From Prauserella flavalba (GTDB lineage Bacteria; Actinomycetota; Actinomycetes; Mycobacteriales; Pseudonocardiaceae), in assembly GCF_003202235.1 (NCBI RefSeq), contig NZ_MASU01000013.1, positions 310,001 through 374,000 of the forward strand: a stretch of DNA of 64,000 nucleotides, written 5' to 3'. Below the pieces are notes generated by a model. The model saw only the letters and a list, made by a program, of their open reading frames with translations. It ran no database searches and was not told the origin of the DNA. The position numbers and the translations under genes are program-made. Positions 21,901 to 31,115 of this stretch are shown piece after piece; the first letter of the stretch is position 1, and each line of letters begins with the position of its first letter.

Positions 21901-21960
21901 GAAGCAATTCTGCGTCGACGCGCGACCCTCGTACGGCCCTATGGTCGGCGAGGGTTTTTT
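21887..21960 (+). terminator. Attenuator of the ilvBNC operon
   Basis: Two copies of the self-complementary GCGTCGACGC (21887-21896 and 21912-21921) can pair with each other. The first overlaps the end of the leader peptide, and the second lies just before the terminator stem ACCCTCG (21925-21931) / CGAGGGT (21949-21955), which is followed by six T. Pairing of these segments in different ways gives the usual choice between termination and read-through. Confidence 0.78.
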
Positions 21961-22022
21961 AGTGCCCGGAACAATAGAAGAGCCCACCACCAGCAGCACC
22001 GACAACCCACGAGGCAGAACCG

Positions 22023-23882
22023 ATGACAAGCGCGACCTCGCGATCGGAAACGAACGCCGGGCCCACGGCCCCGGCGTCGTCGAGTCAATCAGGAGCACGG
22101 CCGAAGCCGGCGCCGCCCGCAGGGACACCCGTCAGGGTGACCGGGGCGCAGTCGCTCGTCAGGTCGCTCGAGGCGGTCGGCGTCGAGGTGGTGTTCGGTA
22201 TTCCGGGCGGCACCATCCTGCCTGCGTACGACCCACTTCTCGACTCCACGAAGGTGCGGCACGTCCTCGTCCGCCACGAGCAGGGCGCCGGCCACGCGGC
22301 CACCGGCTACGCGCAGGCCACCGGCAAGGTCGGCGTGTGCATGGCGACGTCCGGCCCCGGCGCGACGAACCTCGTGACGCCGCTGGCCGACGCGAACATG
22401 GACTCCGTGCCGGTGGTGGCCATCACGGGCCAGCAGACCCGTGCGCTGATCGGCACCGACGCCTTCCAGGAAGCCGACATCTGCGGCATCACGATGCCGA
22501 TCACCAAGCACAACTTCCTCGTCACCGACCCCGTGGACATCCCGAGGGTCATCGCCGAGGCGTTCCACCTGGCGAGCACCGGCCGTCCCGGCCCGGTCCT
22601 GGTGGACATCCCGAAGGACGTGCTCCAGGAGGCCACCTCGTTCTCGTGGCCGCCGGAGCTGCACCTGCCCGGCTACCGGCCCACGCTGCGCCCGCACGGC
22701 AAGCAGGTGCGCGAGGCGGCGAGGCTCATCACGCAGGCCCGCAGGCCGGTGCTCTACGTCGGTGGCGGCGTGCTCAAGGCGCAGGCGTCCGAGCAGCTGC
22801 GTGAGCTGGCCGAGCTGACCGGCATCCCCGTGGTGACCACGCTCATGGCGCGGGGTGCCTTCCCCGACTCGCACCGGCAGCACCTCGGCATGCCGGGCAT
22901 GCACGGCTCCGTGGCCGCGGTCGCGGCGATGCAGCGGGCCGACCTGCTGGTAGCGCTGGGTGCCCGCTTCGACGACCGCGTGACGGGCCAGCTGTCCTCC
23001 TTCGCGCCCGACGCGGCCGTGGTGCACGCCGACATCGACCCGGCGGAGATCTCGAAGAACCGCAAGGCCGACGTGCCGATCGTCGGTGACTGCGCCGAGA
23101 TCATCGGCGAGCTGATCGCGGCCGTGAAGGCCGAGACCGAGCGCGACGGCAAGGCCGACCTCACGCCGTGGTGGACGCAGGTGGACTCCTGGCGCGAGAC
23201 GTTCCCCGCCGGCTACGAGTGGCCCGCCGACGGCACGCTCTCGCCGCAGTACGTCATCGAGCGCATCGGCGAGATCGTCGGCCCTGACGCGATCTACGCG
23301 GCGGGCGTCGGCCAGCACCAGATGTGGGCGGCGCAGTTCATCAAGTACGAGAACCCGAGGACGTGGATCAACTCGGGCGGGCTCGGCACGATGGGCTTCG
23401 CGGTGCCCGCCGCGATGGGCGCGCAGTTCGGTGCCCCCGGCAAGCAGGTGTGGGCGATCGACGGCGACGGCTGCTTCCAGATGACCAACCAGGAGCTGGC
23501 CACGTGCGCCATCGAGGGCGCGCCGATCAAGGTCGCCGTGATCAACAACGGCAACCTCGGCATGGTCCGCCAGTGGCAGAACCTCTTCTACGCCGAGCGC
23601 TACTCGAACACCGACCTCGGCACCCACAAGCACCGCATCCCCGACTTCACCCTGCTCGCCGAGGCGCTGGGCTGCGCGGGCCTCCGCTGCGAGACGAAGG
23701 AGGAGGTCGACGACGTGATCCGCAGGGCGATGGAGATCAACGACCGGCCCGTGGTGATCGACTTCGTCGTCGGCAAGGATGCCCAGGTGTGGCCGATGGT
23801 CGCCGCGGGCACCGGGAACGACGAGATCATGGCCGCACGCGGCATCCGGCCCCTTTTCGACGACGACGAGGTGTCCCAGTGA
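22023..23882 (+). CDS. ilvB: Acetolactate synthase, large (catalytic) subunit
   Basis: ThDP- and FAD-dependent enzyme that makes acetolactate or acetohydroxybutyrate, the committed step for Val, Leu and Ile. The 619-residue product has a ~35-residue Ser/Ala/Pro-rich N-terminal tail, then the standard order: ThDP-binding N-domain with [15 protein letters not shown] and the catalytic Glu in [19 protein letters not shown], central FAD domain, and C-terminal domain with the [12 protein letters not shown] metal/ThDP motif. It is read with ilvN and ilvC from one promoter controlled by the upstream leader peptide and attenuator. Confidence 0.97.
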   Translation: MTSATSRSETNAGPTAPASSSQSGARPKPAPPAGTPVRVTGAQSLVRSLEAVGVEVVFGIPGGTILPAYDPLLDSTKVRHVLVRHEQGAGHAATGYAQATGKVGVCMATSGPGATNLVTPLADANMDSVPVVAITGQQTRALIGTDAFQEADICGITMPITKHNFLVTDPVDIPRVIAEAFHLASTGRPGPVLVDIPKDVLQEATSFSWPPELHLPGYRPTLRPHGKQVREAARLITQARRPVLYVGGGVLKAQASEQLRELAELTGIPVVTTLMARGAFPDSHRQHLGMPGMHGSVAAVAAMQRADLLVALGARFDDRVTGQLSSFAPDAAVVHADIDPAEISKNRKADVPIVGDCAEIIGELIAAVKAETERDGKADLTPWWTQVDSWRETFPAGYEWPADGTLSPQYVIERIGEIVGPDAIYAAGVGQHQMWAAQFIKYENPRTWINSGGLGTMGFAVPAAMGAQFGAPGKQVWAIDGDGCFQMTNQELATCAIEGAPIKVAVINNGNLGMVRQWQNLFYAERYSNTDLGTHKHRIPDFTLLAEALGCAGLRCETKEEVDDVIRRAMEINDRPVVIDFVVGKDAQVWPMVAAGTGNDEIMAARGIRPLFDDDEVSQ

Positions 23883-23912
23883 GCGCTGGCGACCGGAGGG
23901 AGCAAAACGCTC

Positions 23913-24419
23913 ATGAGTAACCACACGCTCAGCGTTCTGGTCGAGAACGTCCCCGGCGTGCTCGCCCGCGTGTCCGGCCTGTTCTCCCGCAGGGGCTTCA
24001 ACATCGAGTCCCTCGCCGTGGGACCTACGGAGAATCCCGAGGTGTCCCGCATGACGATCGTGGTCGCCGTCGAAGAGCTACCGCTCGAACAGGTGACCAA
24101 GCAGCTCAACAAGCTCGTCAACGTCATCAAGATCGTGGAGCTCGACCCGGCCAGCTCGGTGCAGCGCGAACTGCTGCTCGTGAAGGTCAGGGCCGACGCC
24201 ACGGTGCGCAGTCAGGTCCTGGAGACCGTGCAGCTGTTCCGTGCCAAGGTCGTTGACGTCTCACCGGAGGCGCTCACCATCGAGGCCACCGGGACCAGCG
24301 ACAAGATCGGTGCGCTCCTGCGCATGCTGGAGCCGTACGGTGTGCGTGAGCTGGTGCAGTCGGGCATGGTCGCGGTCGGTCGCGGCGCCCGGTCCATCAC
24401 CGCGACCTCCACTCGCTAA
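23913..24419 (+). CDS. ilvN: Acetolactate synthase, small (regulatory) subunit
   Basis: A 168-residue regulatory subunit that stimulates IlvB and makes it sensitive to valine. It has an N-terminal ACT domain (HTLSVLVENVPGVLARVSGLF, about 1-75) and a C-terminal second ACT-like domain (about 80-160). It starts 30 bases after ilvB; the nearest ribosome site, GGAGG near 23896, is further away than usual. It is followed 36 bases later by ilvC in the same operon. Confidence 0.96.
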   Translation: MSNHTLSVLVENVPGVLARVSGLFSRRGFNIESLAVGPTENPEVSRMTIVVAVEELPLEQVTKQLNKLVNVIKIVELDPASSVQRELLLVKVRADATVRSQVLETVQLFRAKVVDVSPEALTIEATGTSDKIGALLRMLEPYGVRELVQSGMVAVGRGARSITATSTR

Positions 24420-25469
<1,050 letters not shown>

Positions 25470-25483
25470 CGCGAGGATTTTTC

Positions 25484-25525
25484 AGAAAGCCCCCAAGGGC
25501 ACCGAGGTGCCCTTGGGGGCTTTCT
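25484..25525 (+). terminator. Rho-independent terminator of ilvBNC
   Basis: Perfect 20-bp inverted repeat (25484-25503 and 25506-25525, starting AGAAAGCCCCC) with a minimal loop. The 3' arm ends in CTTTCT. Confidence 0.9.
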
Positions 25526-25549
25526 CGTCGTGGCTTACCGTGGCGGTCC

Positions 25550-25810
25550 ATGAGCAAGGATTCCTCGGCCATCGTCGACGACAAGGCCGGTCTGCGGGGG
25601 GCGCTGGATCTGAGCGACGCCGAATGGCGCCGCGTGCAGCCGGAGGGCGACACGGTCGAGTACACGTTCGTGCCGCACACGGACGGTGTCACCTATGTCG
25701 CCTTGCGTCAGTCGTCCGATCCCGGCGGCGTCGTTCTCGTCTTCACACCGTCCGAATGGGACGCGTTCCTCGCCGGCGTGCGCGACGGGGAGTTCGACCG
25801 GCCCGAGTGA
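25550..25810 (+). CDS. DUF397-type small protein
   Basis: An 86-residue soluble protein. The pattern WRRVQPEGDTVEYTFVP...YVALRQSSDPGGVVLVFTPSEWDAFLAGVRDGEFD matches the actinobacterial DUF397 fold, which ends with SxWxAFxxGVRxGEFD. DUF397 genes are often next to XRE-family regulators, with which they act as antitoxin-like or signalling partners, but no such partner is here. It starts 24 bases after the ilvC terminator, so it needs its own promoter. Confidence 0.82.
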   Translation: MSKDSSAIVDDKAGLRGALDLSDAEWRRVQPEGDTVEYTFVPHTDGVTYVALRQSSDPGGVVLVFTPSEWDAFLAGVRDGEFDRPE

Positions 25811-25838
25811 GGGCGGTGAGTGAACGGCGTTGACCCTC

Positions 25839-25860
25839 GACCGTCCGGCACCGGACGGTC
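25839..25860 (+). terminator. Terminator-like hairpin after the DUF397 gene
   Basis: Perfect 10-bp stem GACCGTCCGG / CCGGACGGTC with a 2-base centre and no T tract. The rest of the 240-base gap before serA holds no gene; a TAGACT at 25973-25978 is a possible -10 element for serA. Confidence 0.5.
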
Positions 25861-26050
25861 GCGCTCGGCACGCCCCGAGGGGTTCGGGACATCGCGGAAA
25901 GCGCCGTGAACGCTCCGTTCGCGCCCGCATCTTGCGTTGTGGACGGATGTCCGCCACGTTAACGCCTGGAGCTAGACTGCGGGCGCCCCGGCACAGCGCC
26001 GTGCCCCCGAGCGCGTCTGCGACACCGAACCGAGCTACGAAAGGCGCATC

Positions 26051-27646
26051 GTGACCAATTCCAGCCAGCCCGTCGTTCTCCTCGCCGAGAAGCTCGCGCC
26101 GTCCGCGGTGAGCGTCTTCGGGGACGAGGTCGAGGTCCGGCACGTGGACGGCACCGACCGCCCCGCGCTGCTGGACGCGGTGAAGAACGCCGACGCGCTG
26201 CTCGTCCGTTCCGCGACCAAGGTCGACGCCGAGGTGCTGGGAGCCTCCAGCAGGCTCAAGGTCGTCGCGCGCGCCGGGGTGGGCCTGGACAACGTCGACG
26301 TGCCCGCCGCCACCGAGCGCGGCGTGCTCGTGGTCAACGCGCCCACCTCCAACATCGTCTCTGCCGCCGAGCACGCCGTCGCCCTGCTGCTCGCCGTCGC
26401 CCGCCGCGTGCCCGCCGCCGACCAGAGCCTGCGGGGCGGCGAGTGGAAGCGCAGCTCGTACACCGGCATCGAGCTCAACGGCAAGACCATCGGCGTGGTG
26501 GGCTTCGGCAAGATCGGCCAGCTGTTCGCGCAGCGGCTCGCCGCGTTCGACACGCAGCTGATCGCCTACGACCCGTACACCTCGCCCGCCCGCGCCGCGC
26601 AGCTCGGTGTCGAGCTCGTCTCGCTCGACGAGCTGCTCGCTCGCGCCGACGCGATCTCCATCCACCTGCCCAAGACGCCGGAGACCAAGGGCCTCATCGA
26701 CGCCGCGGCGCTCGCCAAGACCAAGAAGGGCGTGCTGATCGTCAACGCCGCCCGCGGTGGCCTCATCGACGAGGAGGCGCTCGCGAACGCGGTCCGCGAC
26801 GGTCACGTCGGCGGCGCCGGCATCGACGTGTTCGCCGCCGAGCCCACCACCTCCAGCCCGCTGTTCGGCCTGCCCAACGTCGTGGTGACCCCGCATCTCG
26901 GCGCCTCGACCGCAGAGGCGCAGGACCGCGCGGGCACCGACGTCGCGCGCTCGACGCTGCTGGCCCTGCGCGGCGACTTCGTGCCTGACGCGGTGAACGT
27001 CGCCGGTGGCAAGGTCACCGACGACGTCCGGCCGTACCTGTCGCTCGCACAGAAGCTCGGCACGGTGCTCTCCGCGTTCAGCACCAATGCCCCGTCGTCG
27101 GTCGCCATCGTCGCCAAGGGCGAGCTGTCGGGCGAGGACGTCAGCGTGCTGCAGCTCGCCGCACTTCGCGGCGTGTTCTCGGGCGTGGTGGAGAACCAGG
27201 TCACCTTCGTCAACGCGCCCCGCCTCGCCGAGGAGCTCGGCGTGCAGGTGAGCGTGAGCACCGAGCCGGAGAGCACCAACTACCGCAGCCAGCTCACGGT
27301 GCGTGCCGTGCACGCGGACGGCACCGTGCACACGGTGTCGGGCGCGGTCACCGGCAAGGACGAGGTCGAGAAGCTCATCGAGGTCAACGGCAGGCACTTC
27401 GACATCCGCGCCGAGGGCAACATGCTGCTGCTCGAGTACCCGGACCGTCCCGGGATCATGGGCCGCGTCGGCACCCTGCTCGGCGAGGCCGGCATCAACA
27501 TCGAGGCCGCGCAGATCAGCCAGACCACGGACCGCTCCGATGCCGTGATGCTGCTGCGGGTCGACCGTGCCGTGGACGCCCACCTGCTCGACCCGATCGG
27601 CGCGACCGTCGACGCGCGCATGATCCGCGCGATCACCTTCGCCTGA
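26051..27646 (+). CDS. serA: D-3-phosphoglycerate dehydrogenase
   Basis: First enzyme of serine synthesis, oxidising 3-phosphoglycerate with NAD. The 531-residue product is the long actinobacterial type: substrate domain, Rossmann domain with IGVVGFGKIGQLFAQRL (about 143-159), catalytic Arg/Glu/His segments (NAARGGLIDEEAL, VVTPHLGASTAEAQ), then an intervening ASB domain and a C-terminal ACT domain (LLLEYPDRPGIMGRVGTLLG) that binds serine for feedback inhibition. It lies between ilvBNC and leuB but has its own upstream gap, so it is probably transcribed alone. Confidence 0.97.
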   Translation: MTNSSQPVVLLAEKLAPSAVSVFGDEVEVRHVDGTDRPALLDAVKNADALLVRSATKVDAEVLGASSRLKVVARAGVGLDNVDVPAATERGVLVVNAPTSNIVSAAEHAVALLLAVARRVPAADQSLRGGEWKRSSYTGIELNGKTIGVVGFGKIGQLFAQRLAAFDTQLIAYDPYTSPARAAQLGVELVSLDELLARADAISIHLPKTPETKGLIDAAALAKTKKGVLIVNAARGGLIDEEALANAVRDGHVGGAGIDVFAAEPTTSSPLFGLPNVVVTPHLGASTAEAQDRAGTDVARSTLLALRGDFVPDAVNVAGGKVTDDVRPYLSLAQKLGTVLSAFSTNAPSSVAIVAKGELSGEDVSVLQLAALRGVFSGVVENQVTFVNAPRLAEELGVQVSVSTEPESTNYRSQLTVRAVHADGTVHTVSGAVTGKDEVEKLIEVNGRHFDIRAEGNMLLLEYPDRPGIMGRVGTLLGEAGINIEAAQISQTTDRSDAVMLLRVDRAVDAHLLDPIGATVDARMIRAITFA

Positions 27647-27767
27647 CACCTCCCGCCCTCCACAGTGGACGCCGCGCGCGGTCACATGGAGTGACGGACA
27701 TGGCGGTGCTCGCCGACCGCGAGGTCGGTCGGCACCGTCATACCCGTTTGAAGATCATCTTGGGTAG

Positions 27768-27795
27768 CATCGTGCCACCATCGGGTGGCACGATG
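27768..27795. other. Strong hairpin upstream of leuB
   Basis: Perfect 12-bp stem, CATCGTGCCACC and GGTGGCACGATG, around an ATCG loop, in the 279-base gap between serA and leuB. No T tract follows on either strand. It may be a serA terminator, an operator, or an mRNA element of leuB. Nothing else convincing is seen in the gap. Confidence 0.55.
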
Positions 27796-27925
27796 TGCTG
27801 CGCACTGCGGCGTAAGGGTGGTACTGCTTCGGGCTTTTGTCGACGGCGGGTAACCTGCCGACGCTGGAGTTCGATGCGAATGGGGCAATCGGGACGCCGG
27901 TCGCCCGACTGACGGAGGTGTGTGG

Positions 27926-28966
27926 ATGCGGCTCGCTGTGATCCCCGGTGACGGGATCGGGCCCGAGGTGGTGACCGAGGCTCTCAAGGTGCTGGCCGAG
28001 GTCGTCCCGAACGCCGAGACGACCAACTACGACCTCGGCGCCACCCGCTGGCACGCGACCGGCGAACTGCTTCCCGAGTCCGTTCTCGGCGAGCTCCGCC
28101 AGCACGACGCGATCCTGCTCGGCGCGGTCGGCGACCCGACCGTTCCCAGCGGCATCCTGGAGCGTGGCCTGCTGCTGCGCCTGCGTTTCGAGATGGACCA
28201 CCACGTGAACCTCCGCCCCGCTCGGCTGTACCCGGGGGTGCGCGGACCGCTCGCCGACCCTGGCGACATCGACATGGTCGTGGTCCGTGAGGGCACCGAG
28301 GGCCCCTACGCCGGCAACGGTGGCCTGCTGCGCAAGGACACCGAGCACGAGATCGCCACCGAGGTCAGCGTCAACACCGCGTTCGGCATCCGCCGCGTGG
28401 TGGCCGACGCGTTCAAGCGCGCCGAGGAGCGGCCCCGCAAGCATCTGACGCTGGTGCACAAGACCAACGTGCTGGAGCACGCCGGTTCGCTGTGGTCGCG
28501 CATCGTCGAGGAGGTCTCGCTGGAGCACCCCGACGTGACGGTGGCCTACTCGCACGTCGACGCGGCGACGATCCACCTGGTCACCGACCCGAGCCGGTTC
28601 GACGTGCTGGTGACCGACAATCTCTTCGGCGACATCATCACCGACCTCGCCGCCGCCGTCACCGGTGGCATCGGCCTCGCCGCGAGCGGCAACCTCGACA
28701 TCACCAGGCGCAACCCGAGCATGTTCGAGCCGGTGCACGGCAGCGCCCCGGACATCGCGGGGCAGAACCTCGCCGACCCGACCGCGGCCGTGCTGTCGGT
28801 GTCGCTGCTGCTCGACCACCTCGGTGAGAAGGAGGCCGCGCGCCGCATCGAGGCGTCGGTGGCCTTCGACCTCGCCACCCGCGACCAGGCGTCCCCTGGC
28901 GCCACGCAGGCGATCGGCGACCGCCTCGCCGCGCTCGTCTCCTCCAACACCAGGCAGGCGGGCTGA
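27926..28966 (+). CDS. leuB: 3-isopropylmalate dehydrogenase
   Basis: NAD-dependent oxidative decarboxylase of leucine synthesis. The 346-residue product starts with [15 protein letters not shown] and holds the substrate/metal motifs [27 protein letters not shown] and [14 protein letters not shown], the last carrying the metal-binding Asp pair. The [19 protein letters not shown] segment is typical of the family. ATG at 27926 has GGAGG seven bases upstream and is preferred to the GTG six bases earlier. It is not next to leuC/leuD, which lie 9 kb away with their own regulator. Confidence 0.96.
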   Translation: MRLAVIPGDGIGPEVVTEALKVLAEVVPNAETTNYDLGATRWHATGELLPESVLGELRQHDAILLGAVGDPTVPSGILERGLLLRLRFEMDHHVNLRPARLYPGVRGPLADPGDIDMVVVREGTEGPYAGNGGLLRKDTEHEIATEVSVNTAFGIRRVVADAFKRAEERPRKHLTLVHKTNVLEHAGSLWSRIVEEVSLEHPDVTVAYSHVDAATIHLVTDPSRFDVLVTDNLFGDIITDLAAAVTGGIGLAASGNLDITRRNPSMFEPVHGSAPDIAGQNLADPTAAVLSVSLLLDHLGEKEAARRIEASVAFDLATRDQASPGATQAIGDRLAALVSSNTRQAG

Positions 28967-28980
28967 CCGGCGCCGCACGT

Positions 28981-29028
28981 GTGTGAAGCACCTCCCGGGG
29001 GAACCCTCCCCAGGGAGGTGTTTTCACA
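28981..29028 (+). terminator. Hairpin after leuB that also covers the next ribosome site
   Basis: CACCTCCC (28989-28996) pairs with GGGAGGTG (29013-29020), and the stem can extend through flanking GTGAA/TTCAC. TTTT follows the 3' arm, so it can act as the leuB terminator. The 3' arm is also the GGAGGTG ribosome site of the small gene starting at 29028. Confidence 0.7.
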
Positions 29029-29228
29029 TGTGGACATGGCTGCGCACGTTGCTGGCCCGCAGGGAGCCCGCCGAGTCGACCGCGCCCGAGGCGGACGCGG
29101 CGACCGATCCCGCCGTGGCCAAGGCCAGGCCCAAACGTTCCACCGGGACGTTCGTCGGGAGGACCGCGCGCGACGACGAGGGCTACGCGGGGGAGACAGG
29201 AGCCGAACGCAGGCAGGAGGAGACGTGA
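29028..29228 (+). CDS. Small charged protein, function unknown
   Basis: A 66-residue protein starting MWTWLRTLLARREPAE, an amphipathic Trp/Leu/Arg helix, followed by an Ala/Asp-rich stretch and a polar tail (STGTFVGRTARDDEGYAG). No known domain. GGAGGTG ends seven bases before the ATG, which strongly supports translation, yet that site is locked in the 3' arm of a hairpin that looks like the leuB terminator. It lies just before the cimA leader. I do not know its role; it could be membrane-associated through the N-terminal helix. Confidence 0.6.
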   Translation: MWTWLRTLLARREPAESTAPEADAATDPAVAKARPKRSTGTFVGRTARDDEGYAGETGAERRQEET

Positions 29229-29260
29229 GCGCCCGGTAGGTGAAACCGGTCGCTCACGGG

Positions 29261-29289
29261 TTGGACATCGCCCGCCGCTGTGGCATGAT
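29261..29289 (+). promoter_or_regulatory. Promoter of the cimA leader transcript
   Basis: TTGGAC (29261-29266), a 17-bp spacer and CATGAT (29284-29289). Transcription should start at about 29296, directly before the ATG of the leader peptide. Confidence 0.68.
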
Positions 29290-29296
29290 GCCCGGC

Positions 29297-29341
29297 ATGA
29301 ACACGTCTCGCGTGATCATTATCGCCAAGCGCGCCGGATAG
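29297..29341 (+). CDS. cimA leader peptide (14 aa)
   Basis: Short frame MNTSRVIIIAKRAG ending in TAG. It contains a run of Val followed by three Ile codons (GTG ATC ATT ATC), the expected control codons for an isoleucine gene. There is no space for a ribosome site between promoter and ATG, so translation would be leaderless. The following hairpins form an attenuator ahead of cimA. Confidence 0.83.
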   Translation: MNTSRVIIIAKRAG

Positions 29342-29398
29342 GGCTTTCGACGAAAGCAGCCGGCGCGCAGACCTCTCGCATCCGCGGGGGGTCTTTTT
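29329..29398 (+). terminator. Attenuator of cimA
   Basis: GCGCGCCGG (29329-29337), overlapping the end of the leader, pairs with CCGGCGCGC (29360-29368). Inside it, GCTTTC (29343-29348) pairs with GAAAGC (29352-29357). Directly after comes the terminator stem AGACC (29369-29373) / GGTCT (29390-29394) with five T. Ribosome stalling on the Ile codons would mask the first segment and change the fold. Confidence 0.78.
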
Positions 29399-29430
29399 GT
29401 TTGTCAGGAAACGGCTTCGAGGAGAACCCC

Positions 29431-31047
29431 GTGACTCGCACGGAACCAGCCGGAACCCCGCTCGGCGACCAGTTCCACCTGTACGACACCACCCTGCGTG
29501 ACGGTGCGCAGCGGGAGGGGATCACGTACTCGGTGGCGGACAAGATCGCCGTCGCGGGGCTGCTGGACGAGCTGGGCGTGGGGTTCATCGAGGGCGGCTG
29601 GCCGGGCGCGATGCCCAAGGACACCGAGTTCTTCGCGCGCGCCGCCGCAGGGGACCTGGTGCTCAAGCACGCCGTGCTCGTGGCGTTCGGCTCCACACGC
29701 AAAGCCGGTGTGCGGGCCGCCGAGGACCCGCAGGTGCGGGCGCTGCTCGACTCGCGGGCGCCGGTGGTGACCCTCGTCGCCAAGTCCGACGTGCGGCACA
29801 TCGAGCGCGCGCTGCGCGTGGACGTCGCCGAGGCGTGCGCGATGGTCGAGGACACCGTGTCCTTCCTCGTGGGGGAGGGCAGGCGCGTCTTCCTCGACGC
29901 CGAGCACTTCTTCGACGGCTACGCACACGATCCGGACACCGCGCTGCGCGTGCTCGACGCGGCGGGGCGCGGCGGCGCCGACGTGGTGGTGCTGTGCGAC
30001 ACCAACGGCGGCCAGCTGCCGCTCGGGCTCGCGGAGACCGTGCGCGAGGTCGCCGGGCGGACCGGGTTGCGGCTCGGCATCCATTGCCAGGACGACACCT
30101 CGTGCGCCGTCGCCAACAGCATCGCCGCCGTGCAGGCGGGCGCCACCCACGTGCAGTGCACCGCGAACGGTTACGGGGAGCGGGCCGGCAACGCCGACCT
30201 GTTCGCCGTGACGGGAAACCTGGTGACCAAGCTCGGCATGGACGTGCTCCCTACCGGGGGCGCCGCCGAGTTGACCCGCGTCTCCCATGCCCTTGCCGAG
30301 ATCGCGAACATCGCCCCCGACACCCACCAGGCCTATGTCGGGGCGTCGGCCTTCGCCCACAAGGCGGGGCTGCACGCGAGCGCGATCAAAGTGGATCCGT
30401 TGCTGTACAACCACATCGATCCCGCTTTGGTCGGCAATGACATGAGGGTCCTGGTCACCGAGATGGCCGGCAAGGCGAGTCTCGAGCTCAAGGGACGTGA
30501 GCTCGGGGTGGACCTTGCCGGCCGGCCCGAAGCGCTCGGCAGCGCCGTCGCGAAGGTCAAGACGCTGGAGGCGAGCGGCTGGTCCTTCGAGGCCGCGGAC
30601 GCCTCGCTGGAACTGTTGCTGCGCAGGGAGGTCGCCGGAGCCGAGGGGACGTCGCCGGACGAGCCGCCGTTCACCCTCGAGTCCTACCGCGTCGTGCTCG
30701 ACCACCGCGCCGACGGTGAGGTGATCGCCGAGGCTACGGTCAAGGTGCACGTCGACGGCGAGCGCGTGATCGCGACGGCCGAGGGCAACGGGCCCGTCAA
30801 CGCGCTGGACGCCGCACTGCGCAAGGCACTGCTGCCGCACCTGTCCTGGTTGGACAGCGTGGAGCTCGCCGACTACAAGGTCCGCATCCTCTCCAACCAC
30901 GCGGGCACCGACGCCGTCACGCGTGTGCTCATCGAGTCCTCCGACGGCGAGCGCGAGTGGACCACGGTGGGCGTGCACGAGAACATCGTGGAGGCCAGCT
31001 GGCTGGCGTTGTGCGACGCGCTGCTGCACAAGAGCCTGCGAGTTTGA
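29431..31047 (+). CDS. cimA: Citramalate synthase (CimA family)
   Basis: A 538-residue aldol-type condensing enzyme of the LeuA/HMGL superfamily. The TIM barrel starts with LYDTTLRDGAQREG (metal and catalytic residues), with GLRLGIHCQDDTSCAVAN carrying the His-x-Asp region and a C-terminal regulatory LeuA dimer domain (about 415-535). CimA joins pyruvate and acetyl-CoA to citramalate, opening a threonine-independent route to isoleucine. The Ile-rich leader peptide just upstream supports that role over 2-isopropylmalate synthase. GTG at 29431 has AGGAG upstream. A specificity test would be needed to exclude related keto-acid substrates. Confidence 0.88.
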   Translation: MTRTEPAGTPLGDQFHLYDTTLRDGAQREGITYSVADKIAVAGLLDELGVGFIEGGWPGAMPKDTEFFARAAAGDLVLKHAVLVAFGSTRKAGVRAAEDPQVRALLDSRAPVVTLVAKSDVRHIERALRVDVAEACAMVEDTVSFLVGEGRRVFLDAEHFFDGYAHDPDTALRVLDAAGRGGADVVVLCDTNGGQLPLGLAETVREVAGRTGLRLGIHCQDDTSCAVANSIAAVQAGATHVQCTANGYGERAGNADLFAVTGNLVTKLGMDVLPTGGAAELTRVSHALAEIANIAPDTHQAYVGASAFAHKAGLHASAIKVDPLLYNHIDPALVGNDMRVLVTEMAGKASLELKGRELGVDLAGRPEALGSAVAKVKTLEASGWSFEAADASLELLLRREVAGAEGTSPDEPPFTLESYRVVLDHRADGEVIAEATVKVHVDGERVIATAEGNGPVNALDAALRKALLPHLSWLDSVELADYKVRILSNHAGTDAVTRVLIESSDGEREWTTVGVHENIVEASWLALCDALLHKSLRV

Positions 31048-31115
31048 CTAGGGCCCGCCCGTCTCCCACCACCGCCCAAACGGACACGCTTCGCGTGACA
31101 GCCTAGGATTCGAGT

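Noticed and set aside
21217-22128. Longer PH-domain protein starting at 22128
   Set aside because: The added 135 codons would run antisense through the ilvB leader, attenuator and promoter and have no natural composition.
27691-27912. 73-codon frame with LKIILGSIV as a leuB leader peptide
   Set aside because: It has no stop near the hairpin, no promoter at its start and continues into Arg-rich sequence, unlike the two convincing leaders.
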